A stretch of DNA of 39,895 nucleotides from Achromobacter dolens (GCF_902859745.1 NZ_CADIJW010000051.1:1-39895), one strand, 5' to 3'. Shown: positions 26,628 through 33,887, numbered from the stretch's first letter. Notes: generated by a model not told the origin, from the letters alone. A program made the numbers and translations.

Positions 26628-26704
26628 GCGCCCGTAGCTCAGCTGGATAGAGTACCTGGCTACGAACCAGGGGGTCGTAGGTTCGAATCCTGCCGGGCGC
26701 GCCA
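26628..26704 (+). tRNA. tRNA-Arg (anticodon ACG), copy 2
   Basis: Same 77-base sequence as the copy at 26370. Flanks differ on both sides, so the identity stops exactly at the mature tRNA ends. Confidence 0.97.
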
Positions 26705-26780
26705 CTTACTTGGATGCATATTCAAGGTGAGTACGGAAAAGGGAAAGAAACGCAAAAAAGCCGCGCCGCCACATGAGAAT

Positions 26781-26817
26781 GTGGCAATGCATGGCGTGGC
26801 AATGCATGGTGTGGCAA
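26781..26817. repeat. 15-bp tandem repeat, 2.5 copies
   Basis: GTGGCAATGCATGGC (26781-26795), GTGGCAATGCATGGT (26796-26810) and a truncated GTGGCAA (26811-26817). Each unit contains the palindrome ATGCAT. Non-coding context after tRNA-Arg copy 2. Confidence 0.7.
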
Positions 26818-26849
26818 GGTGGCGCAGTCATATGCGCCGCGACAATGAG

Positions 26850-26881
26850 AAGGCCTTTGATCTCGGATCGAAGGCCTTTTT
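26850..26881 (+). terminator. Rho-independent terminator after tRNA-Arg copy 2
   Basis: AAGGCCTTTGATC (26850-26862), loop TCG, GATCGAAGGCCTT (26866-26878, one G-U pair), then T's to 26881. Confidence 0.88.
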
Positions 26882-27056
26882 GTTTGTATGCAGCATGTTT
26901 GTCTGCGGCATGGTTGTGCACTGCATGCTTGCCGGTCGTTCTTGCCGAATGTTCCTGCTCGGCGCCTTTGCCGGCCATTGCCATGGTCGGGCATCTTGGG
27001 GGCATGCCGTGGAACGTCGCGGGCACGGGCGCATGCCGGCACGGTTTCCGGCGGGA

Positions 27057-27290
27057 TCAGGGCGCGGCAATGGCACCCGTCGCGGCAGGGGCCGGCGTGG
27101 CGGCGGCGACGTCGTCATCCTCCAGCCCCCAATTGCCCACGGTGTACCAGTCGTCGCCCAACAGTTCGGCCGGGTGCATGGTGCGATCCGAGCCGTTGCC
27201 ACAGGCCAGTTCGTTGGTGGAACAGTAGCGGTCGCAGCCCCAGCAGACGCGCTCGGGGTGTTTGGGGTGCAGGGGAAATTTCTTGGCCAT
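27057..27290 (-). CDS. DUF3079 small cysteine-rich protein
   Basis: 77 residues. The first 60 (MAKKFPLHPKHPERVCWGC through LLGDDWYTVGNWG) match the DUF3079 family of short beta-proteobacterial proteins of unknown function. Cys16, Cys19, Cys23 and Cys30 form a CxxCxxxC...C pattern that suggests metal binding. An acidic then Ala/Pro-rich tail follows. GGAG lies 10 bases before the ATG. It is encoded opposite to the tRNA-Arg genes, between copies 2 and 3. Family recognition is from memory of the conserved motif. Confidence 0.82.
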   Translation of the reverse strand: MAKKFPLHPKHPERVCWGCDRYCSTNELACGNGSDRTMHPAELLGDDWYTVGNWGLEDDDVAAATPAPAATGAIAAP

Positions 27291-27393
27291 GCCGGTGTGT
27301 CTCCATGCTCGCTGGATCCAGCGTAACGCCGTGGGCGACCGCGGCGATTGATCTGGCGCAATCCGGGTGGGAGGCAGCCGGCGCCCCTCCGAT

Positions 27394-27423
27394 TTGCGGA
27401 CCGTCGCGAATCCATGTTATAAA
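27394..27423 (+). promoter_or_regulatory. Promoter of tRNA-Arg copy 3
   Basis: TTGCGG (27394-27399), 18-bp spacer ending in TGT, TATAAA (27418-27423); both a -35 and an extended -10 (TGnTATAAA) are present. Confidence 0.72.
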
Positions 27424-27437
27424 CACGCCTCTTTAGC

Positions 27438-27514
27438 GCGCCCGTAGCTCAGCTGGATAGAGTACCTGGCTACGAACCAGGGGGTCGTAGGTTCGAATCC
27501 TGCCGGGCGCGCCA
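27438..27514 (+). tRNA. tRNA-Arg (anticodon ACG), copy 3
   Basis: Third identical 77-base copy with its own promoter and terminator. It is separated from copy 2 by 733 bp containing the DUF3079 gene. Confidence 0.97.
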
Positions 27515-27574
27515 TCGCATTACGTGTCGATGAAATAGGCGCTGATAGGCGCCAAGTCGTCGGCGCGAAGCAAA

Positions 27575-27603
27575 AAAAAGCCTGGCCTTGCGCCGGGCTT
27601 TTT
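27575..27603 (+). terminator. Rho-independent terminator of tRNA-Arg copy 3
   Basis: AAAAAGCCTGGC (27575-27586), loop CTTGC, GCCGGGCTTTTT (27592-27603, one G-U pair), 60 bp after the tRNA. Confidence 0.88.
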
Positions 27604-27651
27604 CGTTTTTGCGCGCGGGCACGCGGTCCGCGGTGATGCGCGCCTGGGGGC

Positions 27652-27723
27652 GGCTTACTGGCTTACTGGCTTACCGGCTTACTGGCTTACTGGCTTACTG
27701 GCTTACCGGCTTTCTGGCTCACT
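27652..27723. repeat. Nine-copy 8-bp tandem repeat (GGCTTACT)
   Basis: Nine contiguous octamers. Seven read GGCTTAC(T/C), the eighth GGCTTTCT and the ninth GGCTCACT. C variants fall at units 3 and 7, so units 1-4 and 5-8 form two 32-bp blocks that differ at one base. The array starts in non-coding DNA and its last unit supplies the stop codon of the minus-strand lipoprotein gene. Confidence 0.93.
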
Positions 27724-27925
27724 TCTGGATGTCCTGCCGCTGGCGCTGATAGCTGTCGTACGACGTGGACGCCGCGCCCATGCAGCGCTGGCGCTCCTGC
27801 ATGTCGGTGATCCAGCCGCATTCATTGCGTTGCCAGGCCTGGCCGGTGTCGTAGGCCTGCCGCGACGAGCAGGCGGTGCCGAGCGTGGCGGCCGCCACGC
27901 ACGCGAGCAACAGGGTGTAGCGCAT
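27719..27925 (-). CDS. Small cysteine-containing putative lipoprotein
   Basis: 68 residues: MRYTLLLACVAAATLGTACSS followed by a hydrophilic, Gln/Arg-rich tail. The hydrophobic N-terminus with Cys19 suggests a signal peptidase II lipoprotein, although Gly at -3 makes the lipobox imperfect. GGAGA 6 bases upstream supports this ATG over longer in-frame openings to 28147. Conserved function unknown; two further Cys (36 and 48) could form a disulfide. It lies 101 bp downstream of the SDR gene on the same strand. The stop codon lies inside the octamer array. Confidence 0.75.
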   Translation of the reverse strand: MRYTLLLACVAAATLGTACSSRQAYDTGQAWQRNECGWITDMQERQRCMGAASTSYDSYQRQRQDIQK

Positions 27926-28026
27926 GCGGTTCTCCGAGAATGCGCTGAGTGTACATTCGCTGATCTGCGCAGACACCATGAGCCGCCGCGAGATCAGACT
28001 CGCCTGCGCCGACGCCGCCGCGCGCC

Positions 28027-28623
28027 TTACCAGACGCGGTACACGCGGCCAGTCTGCACGCCCTCGACGCTGCGGCTGTAGGCCAGCGCCACGCGTTGGG
28101 CGGACGCGGCTTCGAAGCCCAGGAAGTAGGGGCCGTAGCCGTCCCACGATTCCTGCAGCACGGTCGGGCTGACCGAGTTGATGCGCGCGCCTTGCAGTTC
28201 CACCGCCGCGCCGCGCACGAAGCCATCGATCGCCGAGTTGACGGCCGACGCGTTGGCGCCGAAGCGGATCGGCTCGTCGCTGACGATGCCGCTGGTCAGC
28301 GTGATCGAGCCGCCGTGGTTCAGGTAGTGCTGGCCGATCAGCGCCAGGTCGACCTGACCCAGCAGCTTGTCATGCAGGCCGATCTTGAATTGTTCGGCGG
28401 TCATTTCGGCCAGCGGGCCGAAGTGCAGCGCGCCGGCGGTGGAGACGATGGCGTCGACCTTGCCGATGCGGTCGAACAGGCCGCGGATGCTGTCGCTGCG
28501 GGTGATGTCGACCTGGTATTGGCCCTGGGTCTTGCCGATGGCGATGACCTCGTGGCGCTGGCCCAGTTCGTGGGCGACGGCGCGGCCGATGGTGCCGCTG
28601 GCGCCGATAAGTGCGATTTTCAT
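28027..28623 (-). CDS. Short SDR-family oxidoreductase lacking the catalytic Tyr
   Basis: 198 residues. The N-terminal Rossmann motif GASGTIG (7-13) binds NAD(P). The active-site Ser is recognisable in ITLTSGIV. Where the YxxxK motif should be, the protein reads NASAVNSAIDGFVRGAAVEL, with no Tyr, as in a subgroup of short SDRs (about 200 residues). The reaction is therefore uncertain. GGGAG lies 5 bases before ATG 28623. Divergent from the LysR gene at 28751, the usual layout for a LysR target. Confidence 0.87.
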   Translation of the reverse strand: MKIALIGASGTIGRAVAHELGQRHEVIAIGKTQGQYQVDITRSDSIRGLFDRIGKVDAIVSTAGALHFGPLAEMTAEQFKIGLHDKLLGQVDLALIGQHYLNHGGSITLTSGIVSDEPIRFGANASAVNSAIDGFVRGAAVELQGARINSVSPTVLQESWDGYGPYFLGFEAASAQRVALAYSRSVEGVQTGRVYRVW

Positions 28624-28690
28624 GGAAACTCCCGAGTTGGATGTGGGGCGCGCGGCATGGACGCCAGCGCATGAAGGCATTCTGCGATGT

Positions 28691-28718
28691 CCATTCCTGT
28701 GGAAAAATCCGGGAATGG
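28691..28718. promoter_or_regulatory. Inverted repeat in the SDR/LysR spacer
   Basis: CCATTCC (28691-28697) and GGAATGG (28712-28718) are perfect arms 14 bases apart, 33 bp before the LysR start. It is a candidate LysR recognition site controlling both divergent genes. Confidence 0.45.
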
Positions 28719-28750
28719 TTGGAACACTTCATACCCAGGGTGCGTAATTC

Positions 28751-29653
28751 ATGGATCGTCTGCTCAGCATGGAAGTCTTCGTGGCGGTGGTCGAGCTGGG
28801 CAGCCTGACGGCGGCGGCCGCGCGCCATGAGATGTCCGCCGCCATGGCGGCCAAGCACATCAAGGGCCTGGAGGCGCGGCTGGGACTGCGGCTGATGAAC
28901 CGGACCACGCGGCGCCAGAGCCTGACCGAGGCGGGCCAGGCGTACTACGCGCGCTGCAAGGAGATCCTGGCCGACATCCGCGACGCGGAGCAGGGCGCCG
29001 AGGCGTTGCGGGTGGCGCCGCGGGGCAACCTGCGCATCACGTCGACGGTTTCGTTCGGTTCGTTCGCGCTGGCGCCGGTGATCGCCGATTACCTGGATCG
29101 TTATCCGGACGTCAGCGTCGAACTGGCCCTGAGCGACGCGGTCGAGGACCTGGTGGCGTCACGCTACGACCTCGCGGTGCGCATCGGCGAGCCGCGCGAT
29201 TCCAGCCTGGTGGCGCGCCCCATCGGCCGCTACCAGATGATCATCTGCGCCGCGCCGGCCTACCTGGCGCGCCATGGCACGCCCCAGACGCCTGCCGACC
29301 TGACCCGGCACCAGTGTCTGGACTTCTCGTACTGGAGCCGCCGCACGGGCTGGCGGCTGGCCGATGGCGACGGCGCGCAGGCCGACTATCCGCCGACCAG
29401 CCGCTTCGTCTCGAATAACGGCCAGGCGCTCAGGCAGGCGGCGCTGGCCGGCTTCGGCATCGTGCTGCAGCCCGAGCTGTTGCTGGCCGAGGACGTGCGC
29501 GCGGGCAAGCTGATGCCGATCCTGCAACCATACTGGCCGGCCGCGCGGCCGGTCACGCTGCTGTATCCGAAGGACAGGCAGGCGTTGCCCAAGCTCACGA
29601 CGTTCGTGGAGTTCGTCGTGGCGCGGTTCACGGAGAAGGGCGGGCGGCGCTGA
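28751..29653 (+). CDS. LysR-family transcriptional regulator
   Basis: 300 residues. The N-terminal winged helix-turn-helix (MDRLLSMEVFVAVVELGSLT, then LGLRLMNRTTRRQSLTEAG) is followed by a periplasmic-binding-like effector domain. The sequence resembles the large CrgA/AaeR-type subgroup. Divergent from the SDR gene, which it probably regulates. Converges with the CxC-domain gene at 29660 with only 6 bp between stops. Confidence 0.93.
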   Translation: MDRLLSMEVFVAVVELGSLTAAAARHEMSAAMAAKHIKGLEARLGLRLMNRTTRRQSLTEAGQAYYARCKEILADIRDAEQGAEALRVAPRGNLRITSTVSFGSFALAPVIADYLDRYPDVSVELALSDAVEDLVASRYDLAVRIGEPRDSSLVARPIGRYQMIICAAPAYLARHGTPQTPADLTRHQCLDFSYWSRRTGWRLADGDGAQADYPPTSRFVSNNGQALRQAALAGFGIVLQPELLLAEDVRAGKLMPILQPYWPAARPVTLLYPKDRQALPKLTTFVEFVVARFTEKGGRR

Positions 29654-29659
29654 GCGGCT

Positions 29660-29908
29660 TCAGCCACGTCGTCGGTCCACCGCCGTCAGGCACAGGCCGG
29701 TCTTGAGGAGCTGGTAGACCTGGCCGCCGAGCCAGGTGACTTTCTCGCCCGAACTGGTGCGACAGACGCAATGCGCCTTGGGATCGAAGCGGGAAGTGCC
29801 GAGCGCGGAGTAGGCGTCGGGGTCCGACACGAAGCGTTCGATGCGATACAACGTGCCGTCGGGGGCCGTGGCCAGTACGTCAGTCAAGCGTCTTGCGGTT
29901 CCGAGCAT
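29660..29908 (-). CDS. Unknown 82-residue CxC-domain protein
   Basis: I do not recognise this family. ATG 29908 is chosen because GGAGG lies 8 bases upstream; the longer opening at 29971 has no ribosome site. Residues 8-76 align without gaps to residues 11-79 of the neighbouring XRE-fused protein (21 of 69 identical by hand count), sharing PDG-L--R, CxC (47, 49), GE, W-GG--Y and a final TA. There are no signal or membrane segments. The ungapped match suggests a compact beta-rich domain, possibly metal-binding through CxC. It lies downstream of and probably cotranscribed with the XRE gene. Confidence 0.7.
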   Translation of the reverse strand: MLGTARRLTDVLATAPDGTLYRIERFVSDPDAYSALGTSRFDPKAHCVCRTSSGEKVTWLGGQVYQLLKTGLCLTAVDRRRG

Positions 29909-29994
29909 TTCAGGTACCTCCCCATGCGCGGTCATTCTTACGCGGCGCCAAAGTTGCTCGAACAATTCCATTGGTCAGGCGAATGCGGCCTGCA

Positions 29995-30597
29995 TCAATG
30001 GAAATGTCCTCCTAACGATGAATCATCGAGCTGGTCGGGCGTGACACCCAGCGCGGCCGAGATGCGGTCCAGAATGATCTGGCGCGGTCGCGGACGCGGC
30101 CTTTCCAATTCGATGTAGATGGAGTGATCCACTCCGAGGCGGGCAGCCATGTCAGCGGTGCTGATGTTCAGGTGCTCGCGCCAGGCGCGTATCAGGCTCC
30201 AATCGTTGCCGGTTTTTAGTCTAGCTACAGCGGATGGTACGACGTTTTTTTGCGCCGCGTGTGATTCTTGCGCGACAGCGGGACGACAGGCGTCGCGCAC
30301 GGTGTTGCGCGCCTTGGCGTTCTTGCGTGCCTCGGCCAGGGGGGGCGCGGCGCCGGGTTCGGCGGTGAAGATGATCCCACCATTGACCTGACGGTACAGA
30401 TTACCGCCGATCCAGGCCAGGGCTTCGCCATTGTCGAGCATGCATTCGCAATCCAGGTGGTGGTTGCTGGGAATGCTCTCGAGTTTGGCAATGGTTTCCG
30501 TGGTCGTGGCATGTCTCACCACGCGGTGGAGGACACCGTCGGGCGAGCGCACGAACACGTCGGGAAGTCTCCAGGAAAACGGAATGATGATCTCCAT
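29995..30597 (-). CDS. CxC-domain / XRE helix-turn-helix fusion protein
   Basis: 200 residues. Residues 11-79 are the same unknown domain as in the adjacent 82-residue protein (Cys50-x-Cys52, AWIGGNLY). A basic linker (85-130) joins it to a C-terminal XRE-type helix-turn-helix (133-190; DMAARLGVDHSIYIELER). It probably senses something through the N-terminal domain and binds DNA, with the single-domain neighbour as possible antagonist or partner. ATG 30597 has only a weak ribosome site. HTH recognition is firm; the N-terminal role is unknown. Confidence 0.78.
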   Translation of the reverse strand: MEIIIPFSWRLPDVFVRSPDGVLHRVVRHATTTETIAKLESIPSNHHLDCECMLDNGEALAWIGGNLYRQVNGGIIFTAEPGAAPPLAEARKNAKARNTVRDACRPAVAQESHAAQKNVVPSAVARLKTGNDWSLIRAWREHLNISTADMAARLGVDHSIYIELERPRPRPRQIILDRISAALGVTPDQLDDSSLGGHFH

Positions 30598-30788
30598 GGC
30601 TGCAATGGTTCGCTACCACTGTATCCCTCTGCGCGCGCGATGGAATTTGGGGTTTCCCCTGCATCGCGGACGTTTGTCCATGGTAGTCCTGATTCGCTCA
30701 AAACATCTTCACAAATCTTCACCCGGGAGCCGGCTGTGCAGCGCCGGCGAGCCCGCAAAATAACGGATTGGACGCCAGGATTGCCGTG

Positions 30789-31427
30789 ATGTTTTCTGTT
30801 GGAGCGGGCGCCTTGCGGACCGCGCCGGCCGCGCCGCGCGGCCGCGCGCTGGCAGGGTGGGCCGCGGGCCTTTCGTGCGCCTTTCATGTGCTGGTGGCCG
30901 GCCTGTTGTGGCGGGCCGCCAGCGAGCGCGAGACGCCGCCGGCGCCGGCGGCGATCCGCCAGAACGATTTCTACGTGACGCTGTTGCCGCCGCGGGCCGG
31001 GCCGCAGCCCTCCGCGTCATCGGCGACGTTCACCGTGGCGCCATCGGTCGCGCCGTCTTCGCCCCTATCCTCCGAGGCCGTCGAGCCGTCTTCGTCCGCA
31101 TTGCCGCGGTCGTCCACGCCGTCCTCTTCCAGGCTGGCGAAGCCATCCGCGTCGCGTCAGGCCACGCCCGCCAGGACGCCTACGGCCAATACACCACGCG
31201 ACTTTCGCTGGCGCGGTGAGGACGCCGCGGCGCAAGGCCTGCCGCGCGCGCGTGGCGAGGCGAGGGTGGACCTGGCGCCCAGGACGCGCGCCGAACCCTC
31301 GGCGCTGGCCAAGGGTATCGCGCAAAGCGTGCGGCCGCCTTGCCGCGACGCGCATGCTGGTCTTGGATTGCTGGCATTGCCGTTCCTGCTGGCCGACACG
31401 GTGCGTGACGGCGGCTGCAAGTGGTGA
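30789..31427 (+). CDS. Membrane-anchored protein with Burkholderiales C-terminal motif
   Basis: 212 residues. One N-terminal transmembrane segment (about 23-43, GWAAGLSCAFHVLVAGLLW), then a long Ser/Pro/Ala-rich linker and a conserved-looking C-terminus containing PPCRDAHAGLGLLALPFLLADTV and ending GGCKW. Similar Cys-flanked tails occur in many short Burkholderiales proteins of unknown function; the overall plan (anchor, Pro-rich spanner, C-terminal module) recalls TonB-like periplasm-spanning proteins, but no TonB domain is visible. ATG 30789 has AGGA 8 bases upstream. Function unknown. Confidence 0.7.
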   Translation: MFSVGAGALRTAPAAPRGRALAGWAAGLSCAFHVLVAGLLWRAASERETPPAPAAIRQNDFYVTLLPPRAGPQPSASSATFTVAPSVAPSSPLSSEAVEPSSSALPRSSTPSSSRLAKPSASRQATPARTPTANTPRDFRWRGEDAAAQGLPRARGEARVDLAPRTRAEPSALAKGIAQSVRPPCRDAHAGLGLLALPFLLADTVRDGGCKW

Positions 31428-31463
31428 CGCGGCGGCAGCGCATAGCGGTGTTGCCGGCCGGGT

Positions 31464-32249
31464 TCAGAAGCCGGCCGCGGCCAGCAATCGCGGCATGACG
31501 TCGGCGGCCGCGCCGCGCAGGTTGAAGTCGGCGTGCGCGTCGAGCGGCGTGGGCGCCGGGTTGACCTGCACCACGGTCGCGCCGGCCCGCGAGGCGCGCA
31601 ACGGCAGCTCCGCCGCCGGATACACCAGCGCCGATGTGCCGATGCTGAAGAACAGGTCGCAATCGTCGCACGCCTGCTGCGCCGCGCGCCAGGCGCCGGC
31701 CGGCAGGCTTTCGCCGAACCAGACCACGCCCGGCCGTATCGGCGCGCCGCATTCGACGCAGGCGGGCGGCGTGATCGCGCGCTCTTCGGCGGACGTGTCG
31801 AGGCCGTCGTCCAGGGCGCGCGGGGCGATGCGGGCGGCGTGTCCGCACGCGCTGCAGCGCGGCGCGTGCAGGCTGCCGTGCAGATGGATCACGGCGTCGC
31901 TGCCGGCGCGCTCATGCAGGTTGTCGACGTTCTGGGTGACCAGGGTCAGCGCGGGGATGCGTCGCGCCAGCGCCGCGATGGCGCGGTGCGCCGCGTTCGG
32001 CTCGGCGCGCGCGACCTGCGCGCGGCGCCATTCATACCAGCCCCAGACCAGGTCCCGCTGGGCCGCGAAGGCCTCCGGCGTGGCCAGGGCGCGGGCGTCG
32101 AAGCGCGCCCACAAGCCGGTGAGCGGGTCGCGGAAGGTGGCGATGCCGCTTTCGGCGGACACGCCGGCGCCGGTGAAGACGGTCACGCGCCGGGCGCGCG
32201 CCAGCCGGTCGGCGAGCGCGGGCGCAATGGTGGGAATCTCGGTTGCCAT
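31464..32249 (-). CDS. cobB: Sirtuin NAD-dependent deacylase (class III type)
   Basis: 261 residues. NAD-binding motifs GAGVSAESGI (27-36) and TQNVDNLH (105-112), catalytic His124 in HLHGS, and zinc-binding Cys132/135 and Cys164/167. Tyr72 and Arg75 (WYEWRR) match the Tyr-x-x-Arg pair that in SIRT5 and E. coli CobB recognises succinyl/malonyl-lysine, so desuccinylation is plausible besides deacetylation. It removes acyl groups from lysines of metabolic enzymes. Convergent with the gene at 30789 and divergent from the dioxygenase gene. Confidence 0.93.
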   Translation of the reverse strand: MATEIPTIAPALADRLARARRVTVFTGAGVSAESGIATFRDPLTGLWARFDARALATPEAFAAQRDLVWGWYEWRRAQVARAEPNAAHRAIAALARRIPALTLVTQNVDNLHERAGSDAVIHLHGSLHAPRCSACGHAARIAPRALDDGLDTSAEERAITPPACVECGAPIRPGVVWFGESLPAGAWRAAQQACDDCDLFFSIGTSALVYPAAELPLRASRAGATVVQVNPAPTPLDAHADFNLRGAAADVMPRLLAAAGF

Positions 32250-32432
32250 GCGGGGAATGCGGTGAAGGGGCGGGTTCGATACGCTGCACGCGTGGCCCCC
32301 GGGCTGTCAAGCGCGGGATGGCGCGCGGGCGGGGCATTGCGGCGCGCGTCCCAGATGATGGATACTGGATAGTCAAATTGGGATGTTCAATGGCATGGCC
32401 CGAGCGGGCCGCGCCCGATCCGGAGAGATGCT

Positions 32433-33059
32433 ATGCCCGAAGCCACCGCCGGCCTGGACCGGCTGCGCCATTTCATTGCCACCGCGACCCGCCTGGCCAC
32501 GCCCGACGGGCTGGCGCAGTCGTCCGAACTGCAGGCCGCGTTCGCCGCGCTGATTGCGCATGACGACTGGTTGCCCGAGGCCTGTACCGCGCCGCATCCC
32601 CAGTACTACCAGCAGTACCTGCTGCACTGCGATCCGCTCGAACGCTTCTCGATCGTCAGCTTCGTGTGGGGGCCGGGCCAGCAGACGCCGGTGCACGATC
32701 ATGAGGTCTGGGGCTACGTCGGCATGCTGCGCGGCGCGGAGGTGAACCAGCGCTATACGCGCGGCGCCGACGGCCGGCTGGCGCCGCGTGGCGCGCCGGA
32801 GACCCTGCATCCGGGCGACGTCGAACGCCTGTCGCCACAGGAGGGCGACATCCACCGCGTTTCGAACGCCTTCGATGACAAGGTCTCGATCAGCGTGCAC
32901 CTGTACGGCGGCAATATCGGCGCGGTGTCGCGCCATGTCTACGACCCGGCCACGGGCCAGGCCAAGCCGTTCGTGTCGGGCTATTCGGCGCCCAGCGTGC
33001 CCAATCTGTGGGACCGTTCGGCGGCGGTGCGCGCGGCCTTGCCCGCCGCGGGCCGCTGA
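32433..33059 (+). CDS. Thiol dioxygenase (3-mercaptopropionate / cysteine dioxygenase family)
   Basis: 208-residue cupin enzyme oxidising a small thiol to its sulfinic acid with O2 and Fe(II). The iron ligands are His88 and His90 (PVHDHEVWG) and His141 (GDIHRV). The segment YYQQYLLH has Gln where mammalian cysteine dioxygenase has the carboxylate-binding Arg60, as in bacterial 3-mercaptopropionate dioxygenases, so that substrate is favoured. GGAGAG lies directly before the ATG. It precedes the IclR gene by 63 bp but need not belong to its regulon. Confidence 0.88.
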   Translation: MPEATAGLDRLRHFIATATRLATPDGLAQSSELQAAFAALIAHDDWLPEACTAPHPQYYQQYLLHCDPLERFSIVSFVWGPGQQTPVHDHEVWGYVGMLRGAEVNQRYTRGADGRLAPRGAPETLHPGDVERLSPQEGDIHRVSNAFDDKVSISVHLYGGNIGAVSRHVYDPATGQAKPFVSGYSAPSVPNLWDRSAAVRAALPAAGR

Positions 33060-33096
33060 GGCCTGTTCGCCGGGCATGGCCCGTGCTATGGTCGCG

Positions 33097-33111
33097 TCCT
33101 AAATATTGGGA
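33097..33111. promoter_or_regulatory. Putative IclR autoregulatory operator
   Basis: TCCTAAATATTGGGA matches the core of the dyad upstream of the CoA operon (33924-33938) at 13 of 15 bases. It lies 11 bp before the IclR start codon and just downstream of a -10-like TATGGT (33087-33092), a position suited to autorepression. Confidence 0.55.
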
Positions 33112-33122
33112 AAACCAAAAAA

Positions 33123-33887
33123 ATGGACAAGACACTGCTCAAGGGGTTGATGGTGCTGGAGGCGGTCACGGACGTGGATAATCCGCCCCGCACCATCGAT
33201 GCGCTGGCCGCCCGGGTCGGGCTGACGCGCAGCAATACCCACCGCACCCTGCAAACATTGATCCACGCCGGCTACGTCGTGCGCGACGAGGACGGCGGCG
33301 GCTATCGCGGCGCGGTGCGCCTGTTCGAGCTGGCGGCGCGCCAGCTCGGGCAGCTCGACCTGCGTCGGCTGGCCGCGCCGTTCATGCGCACGCTGGCCGA
33401 CCAGACCGGCGAGACCGTGCACCTGTCGGTGCTGGACGGCTTCGACGTGGTCTACGTCGACAAGATCGACAGCCCGCAACCGATCCGCGCCTATTCCATG
33501 GTGGGCGGCCGCGCGCCGGCCTACGCGGTGGCCACCGGCAAGGCGCTGCTGGCCTATCAGGCCGAAGGCTACGTCGAGCGCTACGCCGACCGGCTGGCGC
33601 GCCATACGCCGGCCACGCTGGTGTCGATGCCGTTGCTCAAGGAAGAACTGCGCAAGGTGGCGCGCACCGGTTATGCGGTCAATCGCGGCGAATGGCGCGA
33701 GGGCGTGGGCGGCCTGGCCGTGGCGCTGTTCAACAGCCTGGATCAGCCGGTGGCGGCGATCGGCATCTCCGGTCCCCTCGACCGCCTGAGCGCGGCCCGC
33801 ATGAAGCAGTTGGCCCCGGACGTGGCGGCGTGCGCCCAGGCGCTGTCCCAGGGCATGGGGTATCGGCGCGGGTTTCTTGGGCAATGA
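33123..33887 (+). CDS. IclR-family regulator of the CoA operon
   Basis: 254 residues. Winged helix-turn-helix at about 5-65 (TIDALAARVGLTRSNTHRTLQTLIHAGYV), then the IclR ligand domain (GETVHLSVLDGFDVVYVDKID; AYAVATGKALLAY). It lies upstream of, and in the same direction as, the CaiB-crotonase-CoA-transferase genes. The same sequence motif occurs before its own start and before the operon, which makes it the likely specific regulator. The inducer is probably a substrate or CoA intermediate of the pathway. Confidence 0.93.
   Translation: MDKTLLKGLMVLEAVTDVDNPPRTIDALAARVGLTRSNTHRTLQTLIHAGYVVRDEDGGGYRGAVRLFELAARQLGQLDLRRLAAPFMRTLADQTGETVHLSVLDGFDVVYVDKIDSPQPIRAYSMVGGRAPAYAVATGKALLAYQAEGYVERYADRLARHTPATLVSMPLLKEELRKVARTGYAVNRGEWREGVGGLAVALFNSLDQPVAAIGISGPLDRLSAARMKQLAPDVAACAQALSQGMGYRRGFLGQ

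Larger units (their letters stand above)
26705..27056. other. 352-bp stretch without a supported gene
   Basis: It contains the direct repeat at 26781-26817, a hairpin GGCGCA/TGCGCC (26821-26838), the terminator at 26850-26881 and then a segment rich in GCATG/TGCATG words. Open frames on both strands are interrupted by the terminator stem and have biased composition (Cys/His/Met-rich on the minus strand), so none is accepted as a gene. Confidence 0.55.

Noticed and set aside
26271-26705. Minus-strand frame (144 codons) beginning MARPAGFEPTTPWFVARY, repeated twice inside
   Set aside because: It is the antisense translation of the tRNA-Arg genes, a well-known spurious annotation; the internal repeat is simply two tRNA copies.
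26706-27042. Cys/His-rich minus-strand frames (CHTMHCHAMHCHIL) after tRNA-Arg copy 2
   Set aside because: The Cys/His pattern comes from the 15-bp DNA repeat, and the frames run through a terminator hairpin; no ribosome site supports them.
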